A stretch of 64,000 bases of DNA from Natrinema mahii (GCA_000690595.2 JHUT02000008.1:62001-126000); one strand, 5' to 3'; shown: positions 19,507 through 27,708, numbered from the stretch's first letter. Translations and numbers: made by a program. The notes: generated from the sequence alone by a model not told the origin.

Positions 19507-19901
19507 TGAGCGATGCCGACGACGCCGTCACCGACGCCGGCTTCGACGACTGGCTCGACGCCGCCGAGGACGGCGCGGCCTACTACCTCGAGTGTCCCGA
19601 CGACCACACCGCCCTGCCGCCGCGTCGGGTCTGTCCCGACTGTGGCGCGACCGACCTCGAGGAACTCGCTCTCCCGGACACCGGCGAGATCCGGACGTTC
19701 ACCGTCACGCACGTGCCGACGCCGGCCTTCGAGGAGGACGCCCCCTACGCGACGGCCGTCGTGGACTTCGGTCCCGTCAGCCTGACCGGCCAGGTCGTCG
19801 GGATCGACGTCGAGGACGTCGAGACCGGTCTCGAGGTCGAACTCGAGATCGCGACCTCGGAGACGACCGGTGAGCGCGTGATCGGGCTGCGGCCGGCGTA
19901 G
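19506..19901 (+). CDS. DUF35 zinc-ribbon / OB-fold acyl-CoA-binding partner of thiolase
   Basis: The 131-residue protein starts at ATG 19506 within the TGATG overlap with the thiolase stop. A rubredoxin-like zinc ribbon is visible as YYLECPDDHTALPPRRVC, then PDCGATDLEEL. It has three Cys plus a nearby His instead of four clear Cys. The OB-fold region follows: EIRTFTVTHVPTPAFEEDAP, then VDFGPVSLTGQVVGIDVED. DUF35 proteins bridge thiolase and HMG-CoA synthase in archaea and help pass acyl-CoA between sites. Cotranslation with the thiolase supports that role. Confidence 0.88.
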   Translation: MSDADDAVTDAGFDDWLDAAEDGAAYYLECPDDHTALPPRRVCPDCGATDLEELALPDTGEIRTFTVTHVPTPAFEEDAPYATAVVDFGPVSLTGQVVGIDVEDVETGLEVELEIATSETTGERVIGLRPA

Positions 19902-19981
19902 GCCGCGCTCGATTCTCCCAGCAGGTACGGACGACGATCGCGAGTCAGCGCTGTCGGCACTCGAGTCGGGTCCCGTGTGCG

Positions 19982-20920
19982 TTACTCTTCGACGTTCGCC
20001 TGCGGGAGTTCGGCACGCAGGTACTCGACGAACTCGTCCGGATGTTCGGCGTGGGGCAGCTGGGTCGCGTAGTCGATGACGACCAGATCGAGGTCCGCGG
20101 CCGCCGCCAGGTCCCGCCCGTCCCGAAGCGGGACCAGTTCGGCGTCGCGGCCCCAGACGAGCGTGGTCGGGGTCTCGAGCGCGGCCAGTTCCGTCTCGAG
20201 GTCGAAGTCGGGATCGAGGGTGCCGGCGGCGAAGGAGGCGGGGGCGTAGCGCGCGCCGGGCTGGTGGGCGCTGTCCCAGGCGTACTGGACTTCCTCGGGA
20301 TCGGCCCGGTCGGAGTCGTAGTAGCCGTCGCGGTCGTAGAAGTGGCGGATCGAGGGCTTGCTCGCGAGCAGGTTGTACAGCGTCGTGCCGACGATCGGCG
20401 TCCGCAGGAGGGTGCGGACCCACGGTCGTTCGTCCGCCGTCTCGTCGGTCGGACAGATCAACACGAGGCGTTCGAAGTCGGTCTCGTCGGCGGCTTCGAC
20501 GGCGAAGGAGCCGGACAGCGAGGAAGCGACGACGATCGGCTCGTCGGTCACCTCGCCGGCGAAGTCGCGGACGAACTCGGCGTACAGCGTCGCGGAGTAG
20601 ACCAGCGGCGGTCGCTCCGAGCGGCCGAAGCCGGGCAGATCGACCGCGTAGACGTGGTAGTCCTCCGCCAGTCGATCGACGATCGGCTCGAACTCGTGGC
20701 TGCTCGCGCCCGCGTAGACCCCGTGGAGGAGGAGCACATCGGGGTCGTTGGGATCGCCGGCGACCGTATACTGCGTCTCGATCCCGCGCCAGCGATAGGT
20801 CCGCTCGATGCCGACCAGCGGGTTCTCGAGGTCGCCAGCGCGCCGTTTCAGGAGGCGATTACCGAGGACGGCTCCACCGACGGTTCCGAGGGCTGCACCG
20901 AGGACTGTTCGGGCTTTCAT
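19982..20920 (-). CDS. Alpha/beta hydrolase
   Basis: The 312-residue protein has an N-terminal hydrophobic segment (VLGAALGTVGGAVLGNRLL) that may anchor it to the membrane. The hydrolase core has the oxyanion loop VLLLHGVYAGASSHEF. The nucleophile elbow is SSLSGSFAVEA, a variant of G-x-S-x-G with Ser at the first Gly. The acid is in WGRDAELVPLRDG and the His in LPHAEHPDEF. The DLPGFGRSERPP strand is typical. The catalytic triad appears complete. The substrate is unknown (ester, epoxide or C-C bond). Confidence 0.85.
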   Translation of the reverse strand: MKARTVLGAALGTVGGAVLGNRLLKRRAGDLENPLVGIERTYRWRGIETQYTVAGDPNDPDVLLLHGVYAGASSHEFEPIVDRLAEDYHVYAVDLPGFGRSERPPLVYSATLYAEFVRDFAGEVTDEPIVVASSLSGSFAVEAADETDFERLVLICPTDETADERPWVRTLLRTPIVGTTLYNLLASKPSIRHFYDRDGYYDSDRADPEEVQYAWDSAHQPGARYAPASFAAGTLDPDFDLETELAALETPTTLVWGRDAELVPLRDGRDLAAAADLDLVVIDYATQLPHAEHPDEFVEYLRAELPQANVEE

Positions 20921-21070
20921 ACGCTGTCGTAAGTTGCCAACGAACTTAGACCTCCGGTTCGGGGACGGATCCCGTCGGCGTCCCGGGTCGGTTACGACCG
21001 GCGGGGACGGCGGTGTCGCCGGTGGATCGAAGCGACTCGAGTGATGCCCCGTCGGCCCCGACCGGCCGGC

Positions 21071-22165
21071 TCACTCCGTGCCCGATCCGTCAGATCCGGT
21101 CTCGAGGGTCTCGAGACACGTTTCGACGGGGTCGAGAACGTCGGTGGCGATCGAGTAGGGGTCGGTCTCGCCCTGCCGGACGGCCTCCGCGAGGGCGTCG
21201 ATCCCGCCGGCGGCCGCGAGTTCGTCCTCGAGCATGGCGTGGACGTCCTCGCGGAGCAGGGTACGGATCTCCTCGGCGTAACGCGTCCGCACCTGCTCGG
21301 CGTGTTCGCCGGAGTCGACGAGGTAGTCCCGATGGGCCGCGAGTTCGTCGATGAACGCGTCGACGCCGGTGCCGTGGATGGCGACGGTCTCGACGATCGG
21401 CGGCGTCCAGCCCGCGTCGTCCTCGCTCTCGGCGGGCTCGCCGTCCCAGTCGTCGTGGGCGTCGATGACCTCCTGACTGTGGTGGCCGCCGCTACCGGCG
21501 GCCCCGCTTTCGTCGCCGAGCTGGACCATGTCCCGGAGTTCCTGTACCGTCCGGTCCGCACCGTCGCGGTCGGCCTTGTTGACGACGAAGACATCCGCGA
21601 TCTCGAGGATGCCGGCTTTCAGCGTCTGGATGTCGTCGCCCGAGCCCGGTGGGACGAGGACGGCGACGGTGTCGGCGGTCCGGACGATGTCGATCTCGTT
21701 TTGCCCGGCACCGACGGTCTCGATGATGATCTTGTCCTTCCCGAAGGCGTCCATCGCCTTGACGGCGTCCGCGGTGGCCGTCGAGAGCCCGCCCAGCGTC
21801 CCGCGGGCGCTCATCGAGCGGACGAAGACGTCCATGTCGCCCACCGTGGAGGCCATCCGGATGCGGTCGCCGAGTACCGCTCCGCCGGTAAAGGGCGAGG
21901 AGGGGTCGATCGCGATGACGCCGACCGTCTCGCCCCGATCGCGGTAGGTCTCGGCGAGCTTGTCGACCAGCGTCGACTTGCCCGCGCCCGGCGAGCCAGT
22001 GATCCCGATCACGTCGGCGTTTCCGGTGTGGGCGTACAGCTCCGAGACGAGGTCGCGATAGCCCGGCGCGCGGTTCTCGATCTTCGAGATCACGCGGGCC
22101 AGCGCGCGGTGTTTCCCCGCGAGCAGGTCCTCGAGGAGCGCCCGGTCGTCGGCGTCCATGCTCAT
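21071..22165 (-). CDS. meaB: MeaB-type GTPase, methylmalonyl-CoA mutase chaperone
   Basis: The 364-residue G3E-family GTPase is read from ATG 22163-22165, which overlaps the stop of the upstream B12-domain gene by 4 nt. The P-loop is GITGSPGAGKSTLVDKLA. Switch and base motifs include VIAIDPSSPFTGGAVLGDRI, IIETVGAGQNEIDIV and FVVNKADRDGADRTV (NKAD base recognition). MeaB gates cofactor loading and protects adenosylcobalamin-dependent mutases. The overlap with the mutase small subunit fits this job. An inserted acidic stretch (GAAGSGGHHSQEVIDAHDDW) after the NKAD motif is lineage-specific. Confidence 0.93.
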   Translation of the reverse strand: MSMDADDRALLEDLLAGKHRALARVISKIENRAPGYRDLVSELYAHTGNADVIGITGSPGAGKSTLVDKLAETYRDRGETVGVIAIDPSSPFTGGAVLGDRIRMASTVGDMDVFVRSMSARGTLGGLSTATADAVKAMDAFGKDKIIIETVGAGQNEIDIVRTADTVAVLVPPGSGDDIQTLKAGILEIADVFVVNKADRDGADRTVQELRDMVQLGDESGAAGSGGHHSQEVIDAHDDWDGEPAESEDDAGWTPPIVETVAIHGTGVDAFIDELAAHRDYLVDSGEHAEQVRTRYAEEIRTLLREDVHAMLEDELAAAGGIDALAEAVRQGETDPYSIATDVLDPVETCLETLETGSDGSGTE

Positions 22166-22578
22166 CGCTGCGGTGCGTTCTCGCGGACGAACTCGATGGT
22201 CTCCTCGACGGAAGTCCCGGGGCCGAAGATGGCTGCGACGCCCTGTTCTTCGAGTTCGTCGCGGTCCTCCTCGGGGATGACGCCCCCGGCCAGCACGAGC
22301 GTGTCCTCGGCCGCGCCGTACTCCTCGAGCCCCTCCATGATCTTCGGGACCAGCGTGTCGTGGGCCCCCGAGAGGATGGAGATGCCGAGGACGTCGACGT
22401 CCTCCTGGACCGCTGCCTGCACGATTTCGTCGGGCGCTTTGTGGAGCCCGGAGTAGATGACCTCGAAGCCGGCGTCCCGGAACGCACGCGCGATGACGTG
22501 CGCGCCGCGATCGTGACCGTCGAGGCCGACTTTGGCGACGAGACACCGAATCGACTCCGCTTCCTGTTCGCTGCTCAT
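22162..22578 (-). CDS. mcmA2: Methylmalonyl-CoA mutase small subunit, B12-binding
   Basis: The 138-residue stand-alone cobalamin-binding domain contains the base-off DxHxxG signature in AKVGLDGHDRGAHVIARAF. The SxL and GG loops are also present (GISILSGAHDTLVPKIMEGL, LVLAGGVIPEEDR). In archaea the catalytic TIM-barrel subunit and this B12 subunit are often separate genes; the large subunit is not in this window. The ATG at 22576-22578 is chosen, since the longer frame is basic and unlike the family. It probably acts in propionate or branched-chain catabolism or the methylaspartate route. Confidence 0.93.
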   Translation of the reverse strand: MSSEQEAESIRCLVAKVGLDGHDRGAHVIARAFRDAGFEVIYSGLHKAPDEIVQAAVQEDVDVLGISILSGAHDTLVPKIMEGLEEYGAAEDTLVLAGGVIPEEDRDELEEQGVAAIFGPGTSVEETIEFVRENAPQR

Positions 22579-22703
22579 ACCCCCTACTTCCCGAGCCCAC
22601 TGTTTGACTTTAACGGAAGATAGTGGGAATCCTTGACGGAGCGTCGGGATTTCGTCGGGGCGTGTTCGTCGGTGTCGCGGCCGTCGGTCGGGGACGCTCT
22701 TTG

Positions 22704-22722
22704 GCTCGTGACTGTCACGAGC
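22704..22722. promoter_or_regulatory. Perfect 19-bp palindrome in a divergent promoter region
   Basis: GCTCGTGAC (22704-22712) and GTCACGAGC (22714-22722) are exact reverse complements with one central T. A further half-site GTCACGA lies at 22733-22739. It sits between the mcmA2-meaB operon (leftward) and the HD-domain gene (rightward), 126 bp and 92 bp from their starts. The symmetry and half-site suggest a dimeric regulator binding site. Confidence 0.5.
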
Positions 22723-22813
22723 GGGCGAAACCGTCACGAACCAAAGGCTAAAGAGCGAAACGACCGAACATTCAGTCAATGACTATCGTTCGTCTACTGC
22801 GGAGGGATCTATC

Positions 22814-23488
22814 GTGGGCGTCGAAATAAAGGAGACGCGGGTGTCCGACGCCGAACTCGAGGAGATGAAAGGGTTCGTCTTCGAGTATCTCGCGGCCAGC
22901 GTCGAGAAGGAAGAGGAGGGCGGCCGCATGCGCTGGTACCCGTGGCACTCCGCCGAGTACCGACACAACCACATCCTCAACGTGGTCGATCTCGCGACCG
23001 AGATCGCCGAGGAGGAAGGCGCCGACGTCGACGTCACGCGCGTCGCTGCCCTCTTTCACGACGTGGCCAAACTCGAGACCGATCAGGAACTCCACGCCGA
23101 GGCCGGGGCCCGGGTCGCCCGGGAGTACCTCGAGTCCCGTGCGGACTACCCCGAGTCGTTCATCCAGCAGGTGTGTCGCGCCATCGAACACCACTCCTAT
23201 CAGGGGAACCTGACGGACCTCGATCTGGAGACGCAGTGTCTCATCGAGGCCGACCTGCTCGACAAGGTCGGCGCGAACGGGACGGCGTTGATGCTGTTGC
23301 GGATGGGCTACGAAGCCCGCACGCACATGGACTGCGACGAGATGGTCGAGCGCGTCTTAGAGCGGGGGTACGACGCCGCCTCCCGCGTCCAGAGCGACAC
23401 CGCGGAAGGCATCGCCCACCAGCGCCTGAAACGCGTCAAGTGGTTCAGCGAGTGGCTCGAGGACGAGATCGCCGCGCTGGGCGAGTGA
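22814..23488 (+). CDS. HD-domain phosphohydrolase-like protein
   Basis: The 224-residue protein is read from GTG 22814 (GVEIKETRVSDAELEEM). The HD ligands are HNHILNVVDLATEIAEEE (first His), ALFHDVAKLETD (HD pair, H82-D83), AIEHHSYQGNL (additional His) and IEADLLDKVGANG (last Asp). The full ligand set suggests an active metal-dependent phosphohydrolase, perhaps on nucleotides. Its last 34 bp through the stop (23456-23489) are repeated exactly at 26334-26367. This marks the left end of an old tandem duplication. Confidence 0.87.
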   Translation: MGVEIKETRVSDAELEEMKGFVFEYLAASVEKEEEGGRMRWYPWHSAEYRHNHILNVVDLATEIAEEEGADVDVTRVAALFHDVAKLETDQELHAEAGARVAREYLESRADYPESFIQQVCRAIEHHSYQGNLTDLDLETQCLIEADLLDKVGANGTALMLLRMGYEARTHMDCDEMVERVLERGYDAASRVQSDTAEGIAHQRLKRVKWFSEWLEDEIAALGE

Positions 23489-23523
23489 GCCGGCGGCGAC
23501 CGCGACGGAGCGACGCCAACTCA

Positions 23524-23880
23524 ACGTTCACGACCAGGTCAGACAGCGGCGTGCGGATCTAGGTCCGGCTTTACACGGTAGCCATAATCGGTACCGGCTA
23601 GTTGATCGGCGTCGAAATGGTCGGTTCGTTCGACGACCGCTCGATCATTGAGGATGTCTCCGGGATCAAATACGTCGGCAACGGATTTGTCGATCCCTTT
23701 CGCAGCCCTGGCGACGCATTCAAACTCGTTCGCGGTTTCGGCTTTACTACCGATTCTCAAGGCCTCAGTGTCTAGCCTCGAAAACGGTTCTCGTCGGAGT
23801 GAATGAATCAACCGTCGACGATCGAACGTAGGAATCGCGAGGCGGCCGGCGATGAGAGTCCGCTTCAACTGCTCCGGTAG
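23524..23880 (+). pseudogene. Decayed copy of the exported protein gene at 26464-26982
   Basis: Bases from 23524 align with the intact gene from about 26634 to its stop. GTGCGGATCTAGGTCCGG here matches GCGCGGATCTGGGTCCGG there, and the aligned frame gains a TAG. GTCGAAATGGTCGGTTCGTT matches GCCGAGATGGTCGGGTCGCT, and AAATACGTCGGCAACGGATT matches GAATACGTCGGCGACGGGTT. The first third of the gene is missing. A reverse-strand open frame over this stretch is an accident of decay. Confidence 0.85.
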
Positions 23881-24060
23881 CCTGCAATGAGCCCTCGATC
23901 CCCACGTCCACGGTCTCAGAGGAATCGCTTCGTTCCTAGGCCCGTGAGGACGACGGCGCTGATCACGGCGACGGCTGGGGCGAACATGTCAACTCGCTTG
24001 TTGGCCGCAGCTAGCATTATCGGATGGGCGACGATCCACAATTCCGACGGAGAGGTGATT
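23881..24060 (-). pseudogene. Remnant of the lysE-type gene, C-terminal part
   Basis: GAGGACGACGGCGCTGATCA, then CGGCGACGGCTGGGGCGAAC, matches the 3' portion of the intact exporter gene (27078-27120). GGGCGACGATCCACAA matches GCCCACGATCCAGCAG. Similarity fades at about 24060-24080, where AT-rich sequence unrelated to the right unit begins. Confidence 0.75.
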
Positions 24061-24324
24061 AGCAGCACCAGCGTCTAGTCTGGGCGGCTAACATTCCTGG
24101 GAGGATATGATTCCTTACTGGGGTATGTGCGAGCACGTTGGGACCTCTGACTTGAGCAGGCTGAGCCGAAGGTGAGCTAGAAACTGGTCTAATAGAGGTT
24201 TGTTAGTAAGAGGCGAGATTTTTCGAAAGTATTTGGAGGAACTCCGGTTCCCGATTCACACGAACCGGGACAACGGCATATACATCCAGTATTCTTAAAT
24301 ATTACTATGGTGAATATGTGTGGT

Positions 24325-24948
24325 TTATCTCGTGACCTCTATCTCACCGCTAACGTCTTCAGTTCCTATTCCATACCAAACCGACCCTTCATATGAGATT
24401 ACAATATCGCCGTCTGTCTCCTGACAAATTTCCCATTCAATCCTTCCAAAACCAATATCGAACTCATCTGTTCTACACTTAGTTTCTCCACATTTGAGTT
24501 CATATCCCGATGTTGCAATACCCGCATCTATTTCAACATCTGCACCGCATTCATAGAGTGTGATACAAATGTCTACAGGAATATTCTTATGAATTTCTCG
24601 GGTTATACAAAAATCTCTATAAACGTCGTTACTTGTAGTTGTTATAGGCCCTTCCTGACTTTTGTTGTCTCCTCTGCTAATTTTGTAGATCGTTTCTCCC
24701 TCCTCAACAGTGAACGAGTTATTTTCATCTAACTTTTTATCTATGAGGTCTTCAGAGATAGTGAGGGAATCGTTATTAGTATCTTCTCCGCTTTGGTCTA
24801 GTTCGCCATTATCTTTTTTGTTAGTTCGTGAACCATCTGTACTATTTGCAGACGCTACCCCAGTACCTGCAAGAGTAGCGGTTCCGATTCCGGTAACTAA
24901 TTGAAGAGCTTCTCGACGGGAACGACCTCCTTTATTTTTACCTACCAT
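24325..24948 (-). CDS. Tat-exported protein of AT-rich island, unknown function
   Basis: The 207-residue protein has a twin-arginine signal, GRSRREALQLVTGIGTATLAG, with cleavage likely near GVASANS. A Ser/Asn/Asp-rich linker follows. The mature domain has six cysteines (FCITREIHKNIPVDICITLY, ECGADVEIDAG, ELKCGETKCRTDEF, WEICQETDGD), which could form disulfides outside the cell. Codons are AT-rich, unlike the neighbours, a sign of transfer. AT-rich TATA-like sequence (TTTATTTA) lies about 27-35 bp upstream. I do not recognise the family. Confidence 0.72.
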   Translation of the reverse strand: MVGKNKGGRSRREALQLVTGIGTATLAGTGVASANSTDGSRTNKKDNGELDQSGEDTNNDSLTISEDLIDKKLDENNSFTVEEGETIYKISRGDNKSQEGPITTTSNDVYRDFCITREIHKNIPVDICITLYECGADVEIDAGIATSGYELKCGETKCRTDEFDIGFGRIEWEICQETDGDIVISYEGSVWYGIGTEDVSGEIEVTR

Positions 24949-25185
24949 CGCAGTAGATAATATATACTCTTGATAAATAAATCTATTGGATACACGTAGT
25001 CAAGAATTATTGTGCCGAACTTTATAGGATCTAACGACGCCACCAACTTTAATATATCAAAGATTAGTATTTAGTAAATCCATTGTAGGAATAATAAGAT
25101 ACACAAACTGATTATAGAAATTCAACTAACTGGCCACCTGTGAATTATGGAATGCTGCGTCTAAGTAGTCGGGTTTCTCTTCGGT

Positions 25186-25308
25186 TTAATACAGAAACAC
25201 AAGCAGTATTGGGACGAAAGTTTCATTACTATATCTATAATTTTTCAAAATATGGCTCTCTCTAATCATATCTAAACATAGTCTCGCTTGTTCTCCGAAA
25301 TCTTTCAT
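25186..25308 (-). CDS. Possible small or truncated gene in AT-rich spacer
   Basis: The 423-bp gap between the two island genes (24949-25371) holds one readable frame: ATG at 25306-25308 to TAA at 25186-25188, 40 residues. It begins MKDFGEQARLCLDMIRESHI and ends in a hydrophobic tail. It could be a 5' remnant of a larger gene or a chance frame in AT-rich DNA. Nothing else in the gap is supportable. Confidence 0.25.
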   Translation of the reverse strand: MKDFGEQARLCLDMIRESHILKNYRYSNETFVPILLVFLY

Positions 25309-25371
25309 AACCTCCTTACTGGGAGACCCGCGAGTATCTGTAAATCAATTCAATAATCTATATATTTTAAA

Positions 25372-25815
25372 CTAAATGGTACTTGTATATCTTGTTTCTC
25401 TGAACTTTTTGGTTAACCATCCACCCAATACTCCCCCGAAGAGCCCGGTTATTCCTCCCATTGCGAATATAACTAAAGTAAATAAAATTGTAGTGAGAAC
25501 AGTTCCGGTTGGAATAGACAGTGTGAAAACCGTATCAGTGGATGAAGTGATTACCTCTGTGATACCGAGAACATGTGCTGGTACTGCACCAATTAAGCCA
25601 GCATAAAACCCAGCCGTTGACGCACGCAATGAAGCCCTGTTAGCGAGGTATCCTGAAATAATACCCCCAAAAAAGATTAGTCCTAGTGTGAAAGAATCCC
25701 CTTTAACGTAATACATATTGTAAAATAATGTAATGGGTATTGAAATGATACCGCCAATAAGACCGTATTTCAATTTTTCATCTGTATTTTCACCGAATGA
25801 GACTGTTCCAATCAT
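25372..25815 (-). CDS. Small four-helix membrane protein, possibly DUF5518-like
   Basis: The 147-residue protein begins with a short polar N-terminus (MIGTVSFGENTDEKLKYGL). About four hydrophobic helices follow, with Gly-rich turns: GLIFFGGIISGYLANRAS, GFYAGLIGAVPAHVLG, ILFTLVIFAMGGITGLFG. It ends VLGGWLTKKFRETRYTS. The repeated GG/G-Y-L-A-N-R pattern resembles haloarchaeal small membrane families such as DUF5518; this match is from memory. AT-rich codons set it with the foreign insert. Confidence 0.6.
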   Translation of the reverse strand: MIGTVSFGENTDEKLKYGLIGGIISIPITLFYNMYYVKGDSFTLGLIFFGGIISGYLANRASLRASTAGFYAGLIGAVPAHVLGITEVITSSTDTVFTLSIPTGTVLTTILFTLVIFAMGGITGLFGGVLGGWLTKKFRETRYTSTI

Positions 25816-25944
25816 TTTCCGTATGCACTACAATGACGCCCCGCCAAATAAATCTTATTATCATTCTACAGGAAAAATCCGTGAATGTCACACAAAACAG
25901 TCAGCTACAACCTCGAATGCTTGAACCGCTATAATCTAAGTTGG

Positions 25945-26150
25945 GATGGATAATTCCGGAAAGGGGAAGACTAGACCACTCATTCGAATCACGCCGCTCC
26001 AGTCGCGCACAACGCTTTCCTTCGCGATGATCGCGTTCATTGGGCTGGGCAGGGCTACAAACGCTAGCCTGAGGACTACGTCAGCCAGTATCGTTCCGAC
26101 GAGTACGATCAGGGATATCGTGCTCAGTGGGGGCTTCGACATAAAAACGC
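25945..26150 (-). pseudogene. Remnant of the lysE-type gene, N-terminal part
   Basis: The reverse strand still reads LIVLVGTILADVVLRLAFVA, then LPSPMNAIIAKESVVRDW. This matches APPGPMNAIIAEESVVRGW of the intact exporter. At base level, ACGCTTTCCTTCGCGATGAT, then CGCGTTCATTGG, matches 27607-27640. About 360 bp of the gene middle is lost where the AT-rich insert lies. Confidence 0.85.
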
Positions 26151-26333
26151 GATGACAGTCCCAGTCGGCTGTCTCAGCGGGCCCGACAAGGGAGCGGACC
26201 ACGCCGGGCAGCGAGATTGGGGCAACCACGATACCCGACTTAACTCAGCCGCTTCTCTGTAACTTGACCCAACCGGATCGAGTGTCCGACCGGCCGGTGG
26301 TCCCTCTCGACGCTCGCCGAGGCCAAGTCCCGA
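26150..26333 (+). pseudogene. Remnant of the tlpA-type lipoprotein gene, N-terminal part
   Basis: GTCGGCTGTCTCAGCGGGCC matches GTCGGCTGTCTCAGCGGACC of the intact gene (28102 onward). TCTCTGTAACTTGACCCAAC, then CGGATCGAGTGTCCGACC, matches the active-site region at 28249-28280. CTCTCGACGCTCGCCGAGGC matches 28295-28314. About 70 bp of the acidic linker is deleted. The copy ends abruptly at the duplication junction. Confidence 0.85.
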
Positions 26334-26366
26334 CTCGAGGACGAGATCGCCGCGCTGGGCGAGTGA
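26334..26366 (+). pseudogene. 3' remnant of the HD-domain gene
   Basis: These bases repeat the last codons and stop of the HD gene (LEDEIAALGE, then TGA) with no mismatch to 23456-23488. No upstream part of the gene is present. Similarity continues weakly for about 25 bp after the stop. Confidence 0.85.
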
Positions 26367-26463
26367 GTCGGCGCCGCGTCGGGAGCGACGCGGCCGAAAC
26401 GTGTCGGACCGTAGACCGATCGGCCAGTGAGTTCTTACAGGCATAGTCGCGAGACTGTAGAGA

Positions 26464-26982
26464 ATGGTACGTCCCTCTCGATTGGCGTCAATCGAGGCTC
26501 TTACCGTCTGCCGTATCGCGCTTCTCGCCGTTGCGCCCGTCGTCGCGACCGCTGGGCAATCGGCCCCCACCCTCCGGACCGCCGCCGAGACGAACGGCCA
26601 GCCGGTGTCGACCTGTTTCTCCGGCGAGGGGTCCGAGTTCACGATCGGCTCGGACGGCGGCGCGCGGATCTGGGTCCGGTTCCACGCGGGACCGCTGACG
26701 GGATCGGGCTGGTCGATCGGCGCCGAGATGGTCGGGTCGCTCGACGGCCGCTCGATCGTCGAAGTCGTCGCCGGTATCGAATACGTCGGCGACGGGTTCC
26801 TCGACCTCCTCGGCAGTCCCGGCGAGTCGTTCGACCTCGTCAGCGGCTTCGACTTCCAGCTACCGATGCTCGAGACCGCGTCGTCCGGCCTCGAGGCCGC
26901 GTCGTCCGGGGCCGACGACGAGTCGGCGTCGGAGCGGGAGACGACCGATACCGACAGTCGGTTCGAACTGCTCAGGTGTTAG
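26464..26982 (+). CDS. Exported protein of unknown function (intact copy)
   Basis: The 172-residue protein has an N-terminal signal-like segment, VCRIALLAVAPVVATAGQSA. The mature part contains CFSGEGSEFTIGSDGGARIW, then VRFHAGPLTGSGWSIGAEMV. After the predicted beta-rich domain the C-terminus is low-complexity (LETASSGLEAASSGADDES). A degraded paralogue lies 3 kb to the left. lysE follows convergently on the other strand. I do not recognise a characterised family. Confidence 0.75.
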   Translation: MVRPSRLASIEALTVCRIALLAVAPVVATAGQSAPTLRTAAETNGQPVSTCFSGEGSEFTIGSDGGARIWVRFHAGPLTGSGWSIGAEMVGSLDGRSIVEVVAGIEYVGDGFLDLLGSPGESFDLVSGFDFQLPMLETASSGLEAASSGADDESASERETTDTDSRFELLRC

Positions 26983-27027
26983 ACTGCCCGGCGGCCGGGC
27001 GACCCGAGCCGTCTCCCGGGTGCCCGC

Positions 27028-27708
27028 TCAGACGAACTCTACGGCTCCCAGTCCCAGAAAGGCGAGCCCGAACCCGGCGAGGACGACGGCGCTGACCGCC
27101 GCGACGAGCGGGGCGAACGCGTCGACGCGTCGCCCGGCCCCGACCAGCGCCGCGGGGTAGCCCACGATCCAGCAGCCGATACCGCCGAAGAAGCCGAGTA
27201 AGAGCGCGGGCGAGCCGGTCCGGACCACGAGGGCGCCCGCGAGGAGGTCCCCGACGGCCGGCGCGTATGCCAGTACGTCGAGCGTTCCCGGCTCGAGCAG
27301 GCCGACGCCGACGGTGAGCCAGAAGCCGATCTGGTAGGGGTTGGTCAGCGAGAGGACGAACGTCTTGCGGAACCCCCTCGAGACGCCCCGATCGGCGTCG
27401 GTAAACGAACTCGTGGTCCGGGCCTCCCGGACTGCACCGACCGCGAAGTACAGCATGAGGACGCCGCCGGCGAGATAGAGCGCGGGTCGGACGACCGAAA
27501 CGCGGTCGATCACGGCGACGAACCCCGCGAGCGTGAGGCCGAAAAAGACCGCGTCGGCCAGCATGGCACCGAGCCCGGCCCGGAAACCGGCGGGCCAGCC
27601 GCGAACGACGCTCTCCTCGGCGATGATCGCGTTCATCGGTCCCGGCGGGGCCGCGAGCGCGAGCCCGAAGACCACGCCGGCCAGTCCCGTCACGACGAGT
27701 TCGATCAC
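27028..27708 (-). CDS. LysE/RhtB-family amino-acid exporter
   Basis: The 226-residue protein is read from GTG 27706-27708 (VIELVVTGLAGVVFGL); earlier frames are basic and non-family. Six membrane segments are visible. The LysE signature near the N-terminus is ALAAPPGPMNAIIAEESVVR. SLTNPYQIGFWLTVGVGLL in the middle is also typical. LysE proteins export basic amino acids, homoserine or similar compounds by antiport with ions. It lies convergent to the exported protein and divergent from tlpA. A decayed copy is split at 23881-26150. Confidence 0.88.
   Translation of the reverse strand: MIELVVTGLAGVVFGLALAAPPGPMNAIIAEESVVRGWPAGFRAGLGAMLADAVFFGLTLAGFVAVIDRVSVVRPALYLAGGVLMLYFAVGAVREARTTSSFTDADRGVSRGFRKTFVLSLTNPYQIGFWLTVGVGLLEPGTLDVLAYAPAVGDLLAGALVVRTGSPALLLGFFGGIGCWIVGYPAALVGAGRRVDAFAPLVAAVSAVVLAGFGLAFLGLGAVEFV

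Larger units (their letters stand above)
24080..25944. mobile_element. AT-rich foreign insert splitting the lysE remnant
   Basis: Base composition changes sharply here compared with everything around it. The insert separates the two halves of the lysE pseudogene, whose sequence resumes at about 25945. It carries two leftward genes of foreign character and long AT-rich spacers. No transposase or obvious terminal inverted repeats were found. A short open stretch before a stop at about 24300 (reading EIFRKYLEELRFPIHTNRDN) may be the tail of a lost gene. An inverted repeat CCGGTTC/GAACCGG lies at 24244-24268. The class of element is unknown. Confidence 0.55.
23456..26333. repeat. Left (decayed) unit of a tandem duplication
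   Basis: This unit runs from CTCGAGG inside the HD gene to the CTCGAGG junction at 26334. It carries, in the same order and orientation as the intact right unit, remnants of the exported-protein gene, lysE and the first part of tlpA. Stops, frameshifts and deletions are spread through it. About 1.9 kb of AT-rich DNA is inserted in the lysE remnant. The homology was seen by direct base comparison of both units. Confidence 0.85.

Noticed and set aside
23539-23868. A 109-codon leftward open frame
   Set aside because: The rightward bases are a clear degraded copy of the gene at 26464. The reverse frame is a by-product of decay.
24244-24268. CCGGTTC/GAACCGG hairpin considered as a tRNA arm
   Set aside because: No acceptor stem, anticodon arm or T-loop consensus surrounds it, so it is only noted as an inverted repeat.
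24949-25371. AT-rich spacer considered as a CRISPR leader or replication origin
   Set aside because: No regularly spaced repeats, no iterated origin boxes and no orc1/cdc6 gene nearby.
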